A stretch of 64,000 nt of DNA, taken from positions 124,001 to 188,000 of the forward strand of contig NZ_AFHG01000030.1 in assembly GCF_000214035.2 (NCBI RefSeq), read 5' to 3'. Below the pieces are notes generated by a model. The model had not been told where the DNA came from. It ran no database searches and worked only from the letters and a program-made list of their open reading frames with translations. Below are positions 9,335 through 17,800 of the stretch, in pieces (the stretch's first letter is position 1; each line of letters starts with the position of its first letter). A program made the translations under genes and the position numbers. This DNA comes from Methyloversatilis universalis FAM5 (lineage in GTDB: Bacteria; Pseudomonadota; Gammaproteobacteria; Burkholderiales; Rhodocyclaceae).

Positions 9335-9720
9335 TGTCCCGATTCTCACGCGCGCGTGCTTTCACGCTGATCGAACTGCTGGTCGTGATGGCCATCATCG
9401 CGGTGCTGCTCACCATCGCCGCACCGCGCTATTTCGAACATCTGGACCGTTCGAAGGAAGCCACGCTGAAGCAGACGCTGTCGGTCACCCGCGATGCCAT
9501 CGACAAGTTCCGCGGCGACCGCGGCGCGTGGCCGCAGAGCCTGCAGGAACTGGTGGAGCGCCAGTATCTGCGCAGGCTGCCGTTCGATCCGGTCACCGAC
9601 AGCAGCGAAACATGGATACTGGTTCCGCCCAGGGATGCGGCCACCGAAAGCGGTGTCGCCGACCTCAAGAGCGGGGCCGAAGGACAGTCGCGTGACGGCG
9701 TGCCCTACGCCGATTTCTGA
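9334..9720 (+). CDS. Second pseudopilin, GspG-like
   Basis: 128 aa. Prepilin signal ARAFTLIELLVVMAIIAVLLTIAAP, with Ala rather than Gly before the mature Phe, followed by Glu5. It then shows DAIDKFRGDRGAWPQSLQELVERQYLRRLPFDPVT, the GspG-type core in which a helix is followed by the LPxDP element. The C-terminus ends in VPYADF, paralleling its neighbour. The ATG at 9334 overlaps the preceding stop; a GTG one codon earlier is possible. Cleavage needs PilD/GspO, and Ala at -1 is usually tolerated less well than Gly. Confidence 0.87.
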   Translation: MSRFSRARAFTLIELLVVMAIIAVLLTIAAPRYFEHLDRSKEATLKQTLSVTRDAIDKFRGDRGAWPQSLQELVERQYLRRLPFDPVTDSSETWILVPPRDAATESGVADLKSGAEGQSRDGVPYADF

Positions 9721-9733
9721 GCGCGTGGCCGGC

Positions 9734-10408
9734 ATGCGCGCGGAGCAGGGCGGCTTTTCCTATCTGCTGCTGCTGTTTGCGGTGGCGGCGCTGGGCATTG
9801 CCGCCGCAGGCAGTTCGGTCATGTGGAGCGCGCTGTCGCAGACCGAGCGCGAGCGCGAACTGCTGTTCATCGGCGGCGAGTTCTCGCGCGCACTGCAGCG
9901 CTACTACGACGCCTCGCCGGCCGAGCCCAAAGCCTATCCGTCCCGCCTGGAAGACCTGCTGGAAGACAAGCGCCAGCAGGTGCCGGTGCGCCATCTGCGC
10001 AAGCTGTATGTCGATCCGTTCACCGCGCGCGCGGACTGGGCGACCGTGGTGGTGGGCGGTCAGATCAGGGCGATACACAGCCGTTCGGAAAAGGTGGCGC
10101 GCATCCAGGTGCTGCCGCCCTGGGTCGATGCCGGCACACGTGCCGAGGGTACCGTGCCGCCGGCAAAACCGCCGGTTACGCCCGCCACGGCGCAGACCGG
10201 TCCGCGTGCGGTGACGCCGGTCCCGCTTCCGCGTGCCAGCCTGGCGGGCGACATCCGTCATGCCGACTGGTTGTTCGTGCCAGTGGCGACCGCACCGGCC
10301 GGCGATGCCGGTACTGGCGCTGCCCAGCCTCCGCCGGCGCTGCCCGGTGAAGGGGGCGTGCCGACCGGCGATCCGGCCCTGCCGCCGGTTTCGCGCGGCG
10401 CCGACTGA
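9734..10408 (+). CDS. Third pseudopilin-like protein lacking Glu5
   Basis: 224 aa. The N-terminus GGFSYLLLLFAVAALGIAAAGSS looks like a prepilin helix after a Gly, but position 5 is Leu rather than Glu, reminiscent of GspK-type tip pseudopilins. After the helix come SQTERERELLFIGGEFSRALQRYYDASP and RLEDLLEDKR, then HLRKLYVDPF, which is the GspG-like layout again. The last 90 residues are a Pro/Ala-rich low-complexity tail. ATG 9734 is used (GTG 9725 possible), 13 bp after the previous stop. Its 3' end lies 6 bp from the convergent DUF456 gene. Confidence 0.78.
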   Translation: MRAEQGGFSYLLLLFAVAALGIAAAGSSVMWSALSQTERERELLFIGGEFSRALQRYYDASPAEPKAYPSRLEDLLEDKRQQVPVRHLRKLYVDPFTARADWATVVVGGQIRAIHSRSEKVARIQVLPPWVDAGTRAEGTVPPAKPPVTPATAQTGPRAVTPVPLPRASLAGDIRHADWLFVPVATAPAGDAGTGAAQPPPALPGEGGVPTGDPALPPVSRGAD

Positions 10409-10414
10409 ACGCGT

Positions 10415-10903
10415 TCACAACAGCCAGGCCGCCAGCGCCACGCCCAGCATCATGAAGGCGATCGCCACTTTGGCGACTGCGCCGATCACCATGCCCAGCC
10501 AGGTCGCCACACCGACCCGCGCCGCCTGAACCGCGTCGCGTCGTGCGATGAATTCGCCGACTGCGGCACCCGCCAGCGGCATGAACAGCAGGCCGACCAG
10601 ACCGCCGAACAGACCGAGCACGGTGCCGATCGCCGCGCCCGCCAGTGCCAGCGTGCTGGCGCCCACGCGCTGGGCGCCGACCACGCTGGCGGCGAAATCC
10701 ACTGCAACGGTCAGCGCGGTCAGTGCTCCGAGCACGACCAGCGTTGCCGGGCCGATGCGGGTGAAATCGTCCAGCCAGGCCAGCAGCAGGAAGCCGCCGA
10801 ACATGAAGGGCACGCCGGGCAGGGCGGGCAGCACCACGCCGGCCAGCCCGACCAGCACCAGAAGTCCGGCCAGCACGTACAGCAGCAGATCGATGCCGTT
10901 CAT
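10415..10903 (-). CDS. DUF456-family membrane protein
   Basis: 162 aa. Small integral membrane protein of unknown function. It shows a Gly/Leu-rich repeat of hydrophobic segments: LLLYVLAGLLVLVGLAGVVLPALPG, then PFMFGGFLLLAWLDDF, and a glycine-zipper-like segment (GAAIGTVLGLFGGLVGLLFMPLAGAAVGEF). This is the DUF456 pattern with the LPALPG loop. The ATG overlaps the stop of the upstream ybdK-like gene by 4 bp (10900-10903), so the two are translationally coupled. Confidence 0.87.
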   Translation of the reverse strand: MNGIDLLLYVLAGLLVLVGLAGVVLPALPGVPFMFGGFLLLAWLDDFTRIGPATLVVLGALTALTVAVDFAASVVGAQRVGASTLALAGAAIGTVLGLFGGLVGLLFMPLAGAAVGEFIARRDAVQAARVGVATWLGMVIGAVAKVAIAFMMLGVALAAWLL

Positions 10904-12018
10904 CGTGCGAAGGCGCCGACCGCGTGGTCGACCACCGCGAGCAGGGTGCCGGTGCGGCCGTGAACCTCGCGCAGCTGCGCGGCATCGTTGCCGCCACGGC
11001 ATACGAGTTCGCGCAGGGTCGCCAGTGCGTCGACACAGTCGAGCGCATCGGCATGCGGCGCCAGCCGGTCCAGCGTGTCGCGGATGTCGTCGCGCAGCAG
11101 GTGTGTGGCGTGGCTGCGCGGATGCACGATCAGACCTTCGAGGCCGAAGCGGCAGGCCTGGAAGCGGTTGTAGGTGTACACGAGATAGTCGTCCTCGATC
11201 GGTTCGGGATCTTCGCCGGCCAGGATGAGGCGGCACAGCGCCTGCAGATAGACCGCGATCTGCGCCGCACGATCCACCGTCAGCGGCGTGTCGCACACCC
11301 GCAGTTCGATCGTGCCGTACTCCGGCTTGGGCCGGATGTCCCAGTAGAAGTCTTTCATGCTGCGCACGATGCCGGTGTCTTCCATGCGCACGAAGTAGTC
11401 GCGCTCGAAGCGCGACCAGTCGAGCACGAAGGGCGCGCGGCCGCTGAGCGGAAAGGCGAAGACCGAATTGAGCCGGGCCGAATCGAACTGCGTGTCGCTG
11501 CCCTGGGAAAAGGGCGAGGACGCCGACAGGGCGATGAAGTGCGGCACGTAGCGACCGAGCGCGTGCAGCACGCGCAGCGCGCTGTCCGGGTCGGGCATGC
11601 CGACGTGCACATGCTGGCCGAAGATGGTGAACTGCTTGGCCAGATAGCCGTACAGCCCGGACAGCTGCTGGAAGCGCGGCGCCGAGAAGATGCGCCGCTC
11701 GTTCCACTGCTGGAACGGATGCGTGCCGCCGCCGCACAGCGACACGTTGAGACGGGTCGCATCGGCCACCAGCGCGTCGCGCATGCGCACGAGCTGGGCG
11801 TGCAGCGGCGCATAGGCCGTGTGGATGCCGGTCGCCACCTCTATCATGCTGTCGGTCATTTCCGGCTTGATGTCGCCCGGAAATTCGCGCCGCTGGGCCA
11901 GTTCGAGCAGATCGTCGGCGGCCGAGGCGAGATCGCGGTCGTGTTCGCCCACCAGTTGCAGTTCCAGCTCGACGCCCAGGCTGAGCGCGGCGGACGGGTG
12001 AAAGGTTTCCAGCGGCAT
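10900..12018 (-). CDS. ybdK: YbdK-family carboxylate-amine ligase (GCS2)
   Basis: 372 aa. Member of the glutamate-cysteine ligase type 2 superfamily; E. coli YbdK has weak gamma-glutamyl-cysteine ligase activity in vitro. Diagnostic stretches are LGVELELQLV near the N-terminus, DIKPEMTDSMIEVATG, FGQHVHVGMPD and YWDIRPKPEYGTIELRVCDTP. The start ATG at 12018 overlaps the antiporter stop (TGATG), and the 3' end overlaps the DUF456 start. The upstream open extension of this frame is shadow sequence of the antiporter gene. The physiological substrate is unknown. Confidence 0.93.
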   Translation of the reverse strand: MPLETFHPSAALSLGVELELQLVGEHDRDLASAADDLLELAQRREFPGDIKPEMTDSMIEVATGIHTAYAPLHAQLVRMRDALVADATRLNVSLCGGGTHPFQQWNERRIFSAPRFQQLSGLYGYLAKQFTIFGQHVHVGMPDPDSALRVLHALGRYVPHFIALSASSPFSQGSDTQFDSARLNSVFAFPLSGRAPFVLDWSRFERDYFVRMEDTGIVRSMKDFYWDIRPKPEYGTIELRVCDTPLTVDRAAQIAVYLQALCRLILAGEDPEPIEDDYLVYTYNRFQACRFGLEGLIVHPRSHATHLLRDDIRDTLDRLAPHADALDCVDALATLRELVCRGGNDAAQLREVHGRTGTLLAVVDHAVGAFAR

Positions 12019-13211
12019 CAGGCGTCCTCCGTCCGTTGCGTCTCGCCGGCCAGCACCAGCGCCCACTGCGCGAATACCGGCCCGAGGAACTCCATCACGA
12101 TCACCATGCCGGCGATGGCCGCCAGCGCGCCGTCGGCCAGACCGAAGCCGGCGGCCCGGCTGTACTCCAGCAGCAGCAGCGCGAAGGTGGACAGCGGTGC
12201 GAGCGCCAGCCCGGTCAGTGCGCCCTTGCGCGTACTGGTGCCGCTCACGTGGGCAAAGACCGCGGTGGCGGTCATCTTCGCGGCCACCCGGCCGAGAGAC
12301 AGCAGTACCGCCAGTGCGAGGCCGACGGCGCTGGTGGGCCATACCGCCATGCCGGCCACATAGACGAACAGGAATACGGTGAGCAGGTCGCCGAGCACGC
12401 CGAAGTTGCGCTGGGCAGGGGTGAGCACCAGCCGGTTGCGACGCATCAGCACGCCCAGCGTCAGCGCGGCCAGCAGCGGCGATACGTTGACGCCCTGGGT
12501 GAGTACGGTCACCAGCATCACTGCCAGCGCGAACACGATGGTGACGCCGCGCTCGTCCGCCCGCAGCTGCCGGAGCAGCCAGGGCAGCGGCACGCCGACC
12601 AGCATGCCGCAACCGACCGATACCGCGAGGATGGCGGCGCTGTTCCACATGGCGCTGACCAGGCTGCCGGATGCCAGCAGCTGCCAGTAGCCGATGGCGC
12701 CTTTCATCAGCAGCACCGAAATCAGGCAGTTGATCGCGCACAGGTGCAGCGCCCTTTCGGTCACCTGGCCGGAGCCGCGCAGATCGTTGACCACACGTAC
12801 CAGTGCGGCCGGCGAGCTGGCCACCGACAGCGCCGCGATCACCATCGCGATGTCCGCCGGCTGGCCCATGGCGACCGCGATCGCGCGCACGACCACGAAG
12901 GTGAGCAGGGATTCGGCGATGCCGCTCAGGGTGATCCAGGGATTGGTCACCAGCCAGCGCAGATTGATGCGGTGGCCCAGTTCGAACAGGAAGAGGCCGA
13001 GCGAGAAATTGGCGAGGAAGGTGAAGGCGGCCCGGGTGTCTCCGTCATGCGGCAGCCCGCCCCAGTGACCGTAGACGATGCCGGCCAGCGAGTAGGCGCA
13101 CACGCGTGGCACGCGTAGGCCGCGGTGGGCGATCTCGCCGGCCAGCCACGCGGCCAGCAGCACCGCTGGCCAGCCGACCAGGGAAAACATGCGTCCTGCT
13201 TCAAAGAGCAT
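12018..13211 (-). CDS. CPA2-type cation:proton antiporter membrane protein
   Basis: 397 aa with about 11-12 hydrophobic segments covering the whole protein. It resembles the Kef/NapA-type Na+/H+ exchanger domain: GLRVPRVCAYSLAGIVYGH, FLANFSLGLFLFELGHRI, then VIAALSVASSPAALVRVVNDL (the discontinuous helix region) and a C-terminal MVIVMEFLGPVFAQWAL. There is no cytoplasmic TrkA-N domain, so it is not a full KefB/KefC. Start ATG 13211 (MLFEAGRMF) opens directly into the first helix; the longer frame from 13499 reads Arg/Pro-rich shadow. First gene of the antiporter-ybdK-DUF456 operon. Confidence 0.85.
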   Translation of the reverse strand: MLFEAGRMFSLVGWPAVLLAAWLAGEIAHRGLRVPRVCAYSLAGIVYGHWGGLPHDGDTRAAFTFLANFSLGLFLFELGHRINLRWLVTNPWITLSGIAESLLTFVVVRAIAVAMGQPADIAMVIAALSVASSPAALVRVVNDLRGSGQVTERALHLCAINCLISVLLMKGAIGYWQLLASGSLVSAMWNSAAILAVSVGCGMLVGVPLPWLLRQLRADERGVTIVFALAVMLVTVLTQGVNVSPLLAALTLGVLMRRNRLVLTPAQRNFGVLGDLLTVFLFVYVAGMAVWPTSAVGLALAVLLSLGRVAAKMTATAVFAHVSGTSTRKGALTGLALAPLSTFALLLLEYSRAAGFGLADGALAAIAGMVIVMEFLGPVFAQWALVLAGETQRTEDA

Positions 13212-13416
13212 CGTCGCCTCCGTTCTGAGCGCGACAGCGCGCGCGGGAAAACAGGCGCCGTGCCCTGCGCGGCACGACGGCGGATGGACTTCGGATGTGC
13301 ATGGGCCGCTGGGGATGCGGCCTCTTGTTGCAAGGTGCTGCGGTGGCCGGGACCGGCGTGGGCCGGTCCGGCTGCAGATGCCGGGCGGTGCCGGCGTCAG
13401 AGATGGGCGCAGCGTA

Positions 13417-14952
13417 TCACGCGGTGGCGACCGGAATCTTGCCGATCTTCGCCTGCCATTCCTTCGGGCCGGTGTTGTGTACCGAGGTGCCACCGGCATC
13501 GACTGCCACCGTCACCGGCATGTCGACCACGTCGAATTCGTAGATCGCTTCCATGCCCAGATCCTCGAAGCCGACCACCTTCGCCGCCTTGATCGCCTTC
13601 GACACCAGATAGGCCGCACCGCCCACCGCCATCAGATAGGCGCTCTTGTGCTTGCGGATGGCCTCGATCGCCGCCGGGCCGCGCTCGGACTTGCCGACCA
13701 TGGAAATGAGGCCGGTCTGGGCCAGCATCATTTCGGTGAACTTGTCCATGCGGGTGGCGGTGGTCGGGCCGGCCGGGCCGACCACTTCGTCGCGCACCGG
13801 ATCGACCGGGCCGACGTAGTAGATGACGCGGTTGGTGAAATCGACCGGCAGCTTTTCGCCCTTCGCCAGCATGTCGGCAATGCGCTTGTGCGCGGCGTCG
13901 CGGCCGGTGAGCATCCTGCCGTTCAGCAGCAGGGTCTGACCCGGCTTCCAGGACGCCACTTCCTCGCGGGTCAGGGTGTTCAGGTCCACCCGCTTCGAGG
14001 TCTGGGTGTCAGCCTGCCAGGTCACCGCCGGCCAGTCTTCCAGGCGCGGTGCTTCGAGCTTGGCCGGGCCGGAGCCGTCGAGATGGAAATGCACGTGGCG
14101 GGTGGCCGCGCAGTTCGGAATCATGGCCACCGGCAGCGAGGCGGCGTGCGTCGGGTAGTCGAGAATCTTCACGTCGAGCACGGTGGACAGGCCGCCCAGG
14201 CCCTGGGCGCCGATGCCCAGCGCGTTCACCTTCTCCATCAGTTCCAGCCGCAGCTCCTCGATACGCGTGAGCTTTTCGCCGCGCGCGGCCTTGTCGGCCA
14301 CGACCTGGATGTTCACCGGCTCCATCAGCGATTCCTTGGCCAGCAGCATGGCCTTTTCCGGCGTGCCGCCGATGCCGATGCCCAGCATGCCCGGCGGGCA
14401 CCAGCCAGCGCCCATGGTCGGCACCGTCTTCAGCACCCAGTCCACGATGGAATCCGAGGGGTTCAGCATGACCATCTTGGACTTGTTTTCCGAGCCGCCG
14501 CCCTTGGCCGCACAGATCACCTCGACGTGGTCACCCGGCACGATTTCGTAGTGGATGACCGCAGGCGTGTTGTCCTTCGAATTCTTGCGGCTGCCTGCCG
14601 GGTCGAGCAGCACCGAGGCACGCAGCGTGTTGTCCGGGTGCAGGTAGGCACGGCGCACGCCTTCGTTGACCATGTCGGTCACGCTCATCGTGGCGTCCCA
14701 GCGCACGTTCATGCCCACCTTCAGGAAAACCACCGCGATGCCGGTGTCCTGACAGATCGGGCGCTTGCCCTCGGCGCACATGCGCGAGTTGGTCAGGATC
14801 TGCGCGATCGCGTCACGCGCGGCCGGCGACTGTTCGCGCTCGTAGGCCGCACCCAGCGCCTGGATGAAATCCAGCGGGTGATAACAGGAAATGAACTGGA
14901 ACGCGTCGGCGACGGACTGGATGAAATCGTCCTGGCGGATGGGCTGGCTCAT
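13417..14952 (-). CDS. fumA: Class I fumarate hydratase
   Basis: 511 aa. Iron-sulfur fumarase of the TCA cycle (fumarate to malate), in the single-chain class I form with an alpha domain followed by a beta domain. Motifs are CAEGKRPICQDTGIAVVF, KGGGSENKSKM, GWCPPGMLGIGIGGTPEKA and, in the C-terminal part, GPAGPTTATRMDKF and VGKSERGPAAIEA. The cysteines in NSRMCAEGKRPICQ, GAGWCPPG and the later IPNCAATRH match those used for the 4Fe-4S cluster. ATG 14952. It lies downstream of the UPF0114 gene, separated by a hairpin. fumA/fumB naming is by homology only. Confidence 0.95.
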   Translation of the reverse strand: MSQPIRQDDFIQSVADAFQFISCYHPLDFIQALGAAYEREQSPAARDAIAQILTNSRMCAEGKRPICQDTGIAVVFLKVGMNVRWDATMSVTDMVNEGVRRAYLHPDNTLRASVLLDPAGSRKNSKDNTPAVIHYEIVPGDHVEVICAAKGGGSENKSKMVMLNPSDSIVDWVLKTVPTMGAGWCPPGMLGIGIGGTPEKAMLLAKESLMEPVNIQVVADKAARGEKLTRIEELRLELMEKVNALGIGAQGLGGLSTVLDVKILDYPTHAASLPVAMIPNCAATRHVHFHLDGSGPAKLEAPRLEDWPAVTWQADTQTSKRVDLNTLTREEVASWKPGQTLLLNGRMLTGRDAAHKRIADMLAKGEKLPVDFTNRVIYYVGPVDPVRDEVVGPAGPTTATRMDKFTEMMLAQTGLISMVGKSERGPAAIEAIRKHKSAYLMAVGGAAYLVSKAIKAAKVVGFEDLGMEAIYEFDVVDMPVTVAVDAGGTSVHNTGPKEWQAKIGKIPVATA

Positions 14953-14997
14953 GGAAATGTCCTCGGATGGGAATGAAGGCCGCTTGTGGCGGCATGC

Positions 14998-15026
14998 ACG
15001 AAAGGCCGCGGGTGTCGGCCTTTCGT
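14998..15026 (-). terminator. Hairpin between UPF0114 gene and fumarase
   Basis: Stem ACGAAAGGCC/GGCCTTTCGT, 10 perfect pairs, with a 9-base loop. It lies just after the stop of the UPF0114 gene on the minus strand. No long T tract follows, so termination may be partial and allow some readthrough into fumarase. Confidence 0.6.
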
Positions 15027-15031
15027 ACGGG

Positions 15032-15556
15032 TCAGTGATGCTGCTTGTTCAGCACCAGTGTCTGGGTCATCAGCTTGTCGGTGTAGGCCATGGCCATCGC
15101 GGACACGACGAACACCATGTGAATCGCGACCTGCCACATCACCACGCGGTCCTCGAGCTGGCCGGCATTGATGAAGGTCTTCAGCAGGTGAATGGCGGAA
15201 ATGCCGATCAGTGCGGTGGCCAGCTTCACCTTCAGCACGCCTGCGTTGACGTGCGAAAGCCATTCCGGCTGGTCCGGATGGTCCTCGAGATTGAGCCGCG
15301 ACACGAAGGTTTCGTAGCCGCCGACGATGACCATGATGAGCAGGTTGGCGATCATCACCACATCGATCAGGCCCAGCACGATGAGCATGATGTCGGTCTC
15401 GGTCAGATTGCCGATCCGGTGGATCAGGTGCGACAGCTCGACCATGAAAAGATAGACGTAAACCGCCTGCGCGACGATCAGTCCGAAATACAGCGGAGCC
15501 TGCAGCCAGCGGCTTGCGAAGATGCAGCTTTTTAGAACACGTCCAAGATTAGTCAT
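15032..15556 (-). CDS. UPF0114 (YqhA/TIGR00645) membrane protein
   Basis: 174 aa with four hydrophobic helices ([64 protein letters not shown] and [23 protein letters not shown]). Family landmarks are the [10 protein letters not shown]-like N-terminus (here [13 protein letters not shown]), [10 protein letters not shown], and the [24 protein letters not shown] core. Function unknown. The TTG two codons upstream (15562) is a less likely start than ATG 15556. Divergent from acs. Confidence 0.93.
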   Translation of the reverse strand: MTNLGRVLKSCIFASRWLQAPLYFGLIVAQAVYVYLFMVELSHLIHRIGNLTETDIMLIVLGLIDVVMIANLLIMVIVGGYETFVSRLNLEDHPDQPEWLSHVNAGVLKVKLATALIGISAIHLLKTFINAGQLEDRVVMWQVAIHMVFVVSAMAMAYTDKLMTQTLVLNKQHH

Positions 15557-15629
15557 GCGCAATCAAACATAAGACAAAAGACCGCGCCGATATTACCATC
15601 CACCTGTTGCAGCCCGGCCGCTGCGGACC

Positions 15630-15645
15630 GTAAGCGGTCTGTAAG
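15630..15645 (+). promoter_or_regulatory. Candidate regulator site: direct repeat GTAAG-N6-GTAAG
   Basis: GTAAGCGGTCTGTAAG, two GTAAG half-sites at 11-bp spacing (one helical turn). The same arrangement with nearly the same spacer recurs at 19323-19338 upstream of the symporter pair. It is about 131 bp before the acs ATG. A tandem site for a response regulator activating acetate genes is an inference. Confidence 0.55.
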
Positions 15646-15776
15646 CCACGATGGCTGTAATCGTTGGTAGAAAAAAGCGCGATCGACATCGCGCCTGTCG
15701 GCAGCCCACAAGGCTGCACGGTGCACGGCGGTTTCCATCCGCCTGCGAGCAGATTTGAAATGACGGAGGAGGTTGT

Positions 15777-17747
15777 ATGTCTGAAGCTACGGAAGTTCGC
15801 GTTTACGAGCCCTCGGCGGAACTGGTGCGCAATGCGGCCGTGTCCGGCATGGATGCCTACAAGGCTCTGTGCGCCGAGGCGGAACGCGACTATGAAGGGT
15901 ACTGGGCTCGTCTGGCTCGCGAGCATGTGACCTGGCAAACGCCGTTCACGCGTACCCTGAACGAGGACAACCGTCCGTTCTTCAAGTGGTTCGAGGACGG
16001 CAAGCTGAACGTGTCCTACAACTGTCTGGATCGCAACATCCAGGCAGGTCTCGGCGACAAGACCGCCATCATTTTCGAAGCGGATGACGGCACCGTCACC
16101 CGCGTCACCTACAGCGAACTGCTGGTCCGCGTGTCCCGTCTGGCCAATGCGCTGCGGGCCAAGGGCGTCAAGAAGGGCGACCGCGTCGTCATCTATCTGC
16201 CGATGTCGATCGAAGGCATCGTCGCGATGCAGGCCTGCGCCCGCATCGGCGCGACCCACTCGGTGGTGTTCGGCGGCTTCTCCGCCCAGTCGCTGCGCGA
16301 CCGCATCAGCGACGCCGGCGCGGTCATGCTGATCACCTCGGACGAACAGTGCCGCGGCGGCAAGAACATCCCGCTGAAGCCCATCGTCGACGAAGCTTTC
16401 GGCATGGGTGGCTGCGAGTCCTGCAAGACCGTCATCGTCTACAAGCGCACCGGCGGCGCCTGCAACATGGTCGAAGGCCGTGACGTGTGGCTGCACGACG
16501 TGCTCCAGGGCCAGGCCGACACCTGCGAACCGGAATGGGTCGAAGCGGAACACCCGCTGTTCCTGCTCTACACCTCGGGTTCGACCGGCAAGCCGAAGGG
16601 CGTCCAGCACTCGTCCGGCGGCTACCTGCTGCACGCCATCCTGACGATGAAGTGGACCTTCGACATCAAGCCGACCGATGTCTTCTGGTGTACCGCCGAC
16701 ATCGGCTGGGTCACCGGCCACACCTACATCACCTACGGCCCGCTGGCCTGCGGTTCGACCGAAATCGTGTTCGAAGGCGTGCCGACCTACCCGGACGCCG
16801 GCCGCTTCTGGAAGATGATCCAGGACCACAAGGTGAGCGTGTTCTACACCGCGCCGACCGCCATCCGCTCGCTGATCAAGGCCGCCGATGCCAACGAGGC
16901 GGTGCACCCGAAGAGCTACGACCTCTCGTCGCTGCGCATCCTGGGTTCGGTCGGCGAGCCGATCAACCCGGCCGCGTGGGAGTGGTACTACCAGAACGTC
17001 GGCGGCAGCCGCTGCCCCATCGTCGATACCTTCTGGCAGACCGAAACCGGCGGCCACATGATCACGCCGCTGCCGGGCGCCACGCCGATGATCCCGGGTT
17101 CGTGCACGCTGCCCTTCCCGGGCATCCAGGCCGCCATCGTCGACGAAACCGGCAATGACGTGCCCTGGGGCCAGGGCGGCATTCTGGTGGTCAAGAAGCC
17201 GTGGCCGTCGATGATCCGCACCATCTACGGCGATCCGGACCGTTTCGTGAAGAGCTACTACCCGGCCGATTTCCAGGGGCGTTACTACCTGGCGGGCGAC
17301 GGCGCGATCCGCGACGCAAAGACCGGTTACTTCACCATCACCGGCCGCATCGACGACGTGCTGAACGTGTCGGGTCACCGCATGGGCACGATGGAAATCG
17401 AGTCGGCGCTGGTCGCGCACCCGCTGGTGGCCGAAGCCGCCGTCGTGGGCCGTCCGGACGACCTGACCGGCGAAGCCATCTGCGCCTTCGTGGTGCTGAA
17501 GCGTTCGCGCCCGACCGGCGACGAAGCCAAGCAGATCGCCAACGAGCTGCGCAACTGGGTGGGCAAGGAGATCGGTCCGATCGCCAAGCCGAAGGACCTG
17601 CGTTTCGGTGACAACCTGCCGAAGACCCGCTCGGGCAAGATCATGCGCCGCCTGCTGCGCTCGATCGCCAAGGGCGAGCAGATCACGCAGGACACCTCGA
17701 CGCTGGAAAATCCGGCCATCCTCGATCAGCTGGCGCAAACCCTCTGA
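15777..17747 (+). CDS. acs: Acetyl-CoA synthetase
   Basis: 656 aa, the usual length. AMP-forming enzyme converting acetate, ATP and CoA to acetyl-CoA. The ATP-binding P-loop-like motif [14 protein letters not shown] and the adenylation motif [10 protein letters not shown] are present, as is the hinge region [24 protein letters not shown]. The acetylation-regulated lysine is in [11 protein letters not shown] (about residue 621). ATG 15777 follows a GGAGG site. The adjacent CBS-DUF294 protein, DUF4212 and sodium symporter genes make an acetate uptake and activation module. It probably shares a regulator with the symporter (see repeats). Confidence 0.98.
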   Translation: MSEATEVRVYEPSAELVRNAAVSGMDAYKALCAEAERDYEGYWARLAREHVTWQTPFTRTLNEDNRPFFKWFEDGKLNVSYNCLDRNIQAGLGDKTAIIFEADDGTVTRVTYSELLVRVSRLANALRAKGVKKGDRVVIYLPMSIEGIVAMQACARIGATHSVVFGGFSAQSLRDRISDAGAVMLITSDEQCRGGKNIPLKPIVDEAFGMGGCESCKTVIVYKRTGGACNMVEGRDVWLHDVLQGQADTCEPEWVEAEHPLFLLYTSGSTGKPKGVQHSSGGYLLHAILTMKWTFDIKPTDVFWCTADIGWVTGHTYITYGPLACGSTEIVFEGVPTYPDAGRFWKMIQDHKVSVFYTAPTAIRSLIKAADANEAVHPKSYDLSSLRILGSVGEPINPAAWEWYYQNVGGSRCPIVDTFWQTETGGHMITPLPGATPMIPGSCTLPFPGIQAAIVDETGNDVPWGQGGILVVKKPWPSMIRTIYGDPDRFVKSYYPADFQGRYYLAGDGAIRDAKTGYFTITGRIDDVLNVSGHRMGTMEIESALVAHPLVAEAAVVGRPDDLTGEAICAFVVLKRSRPTGDEAKQIANELRNWVGKEIGPIAKPKDLRFGDNLPKTRSGKIMRRLLRSIAKGEQITQDTSTLENPAILDQLAQTL

Positions 17748-17800
17748 TCGGACCCCGCGGCGCGCCAGCGCCGCGGGCGCATGACCCGGATGCGGCGTCG

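Noticed and set aside
10924-12363. 479-codon plus-strand open frame
   Set aside because: Antisense of ybdK and the antiporter gene; amino-acid composition typical of GC-rich shadow frames and no recognisable motif.
15549-17738. 729-codon open frame on the minus strand
   Set aside because: It is the antisense shadow of acs: His/Arg/Gln-rich composition, no domains, and the plus-strand gene is unambiguous. The same applies to long minus frames at 17726-19297 and 19733-21574.
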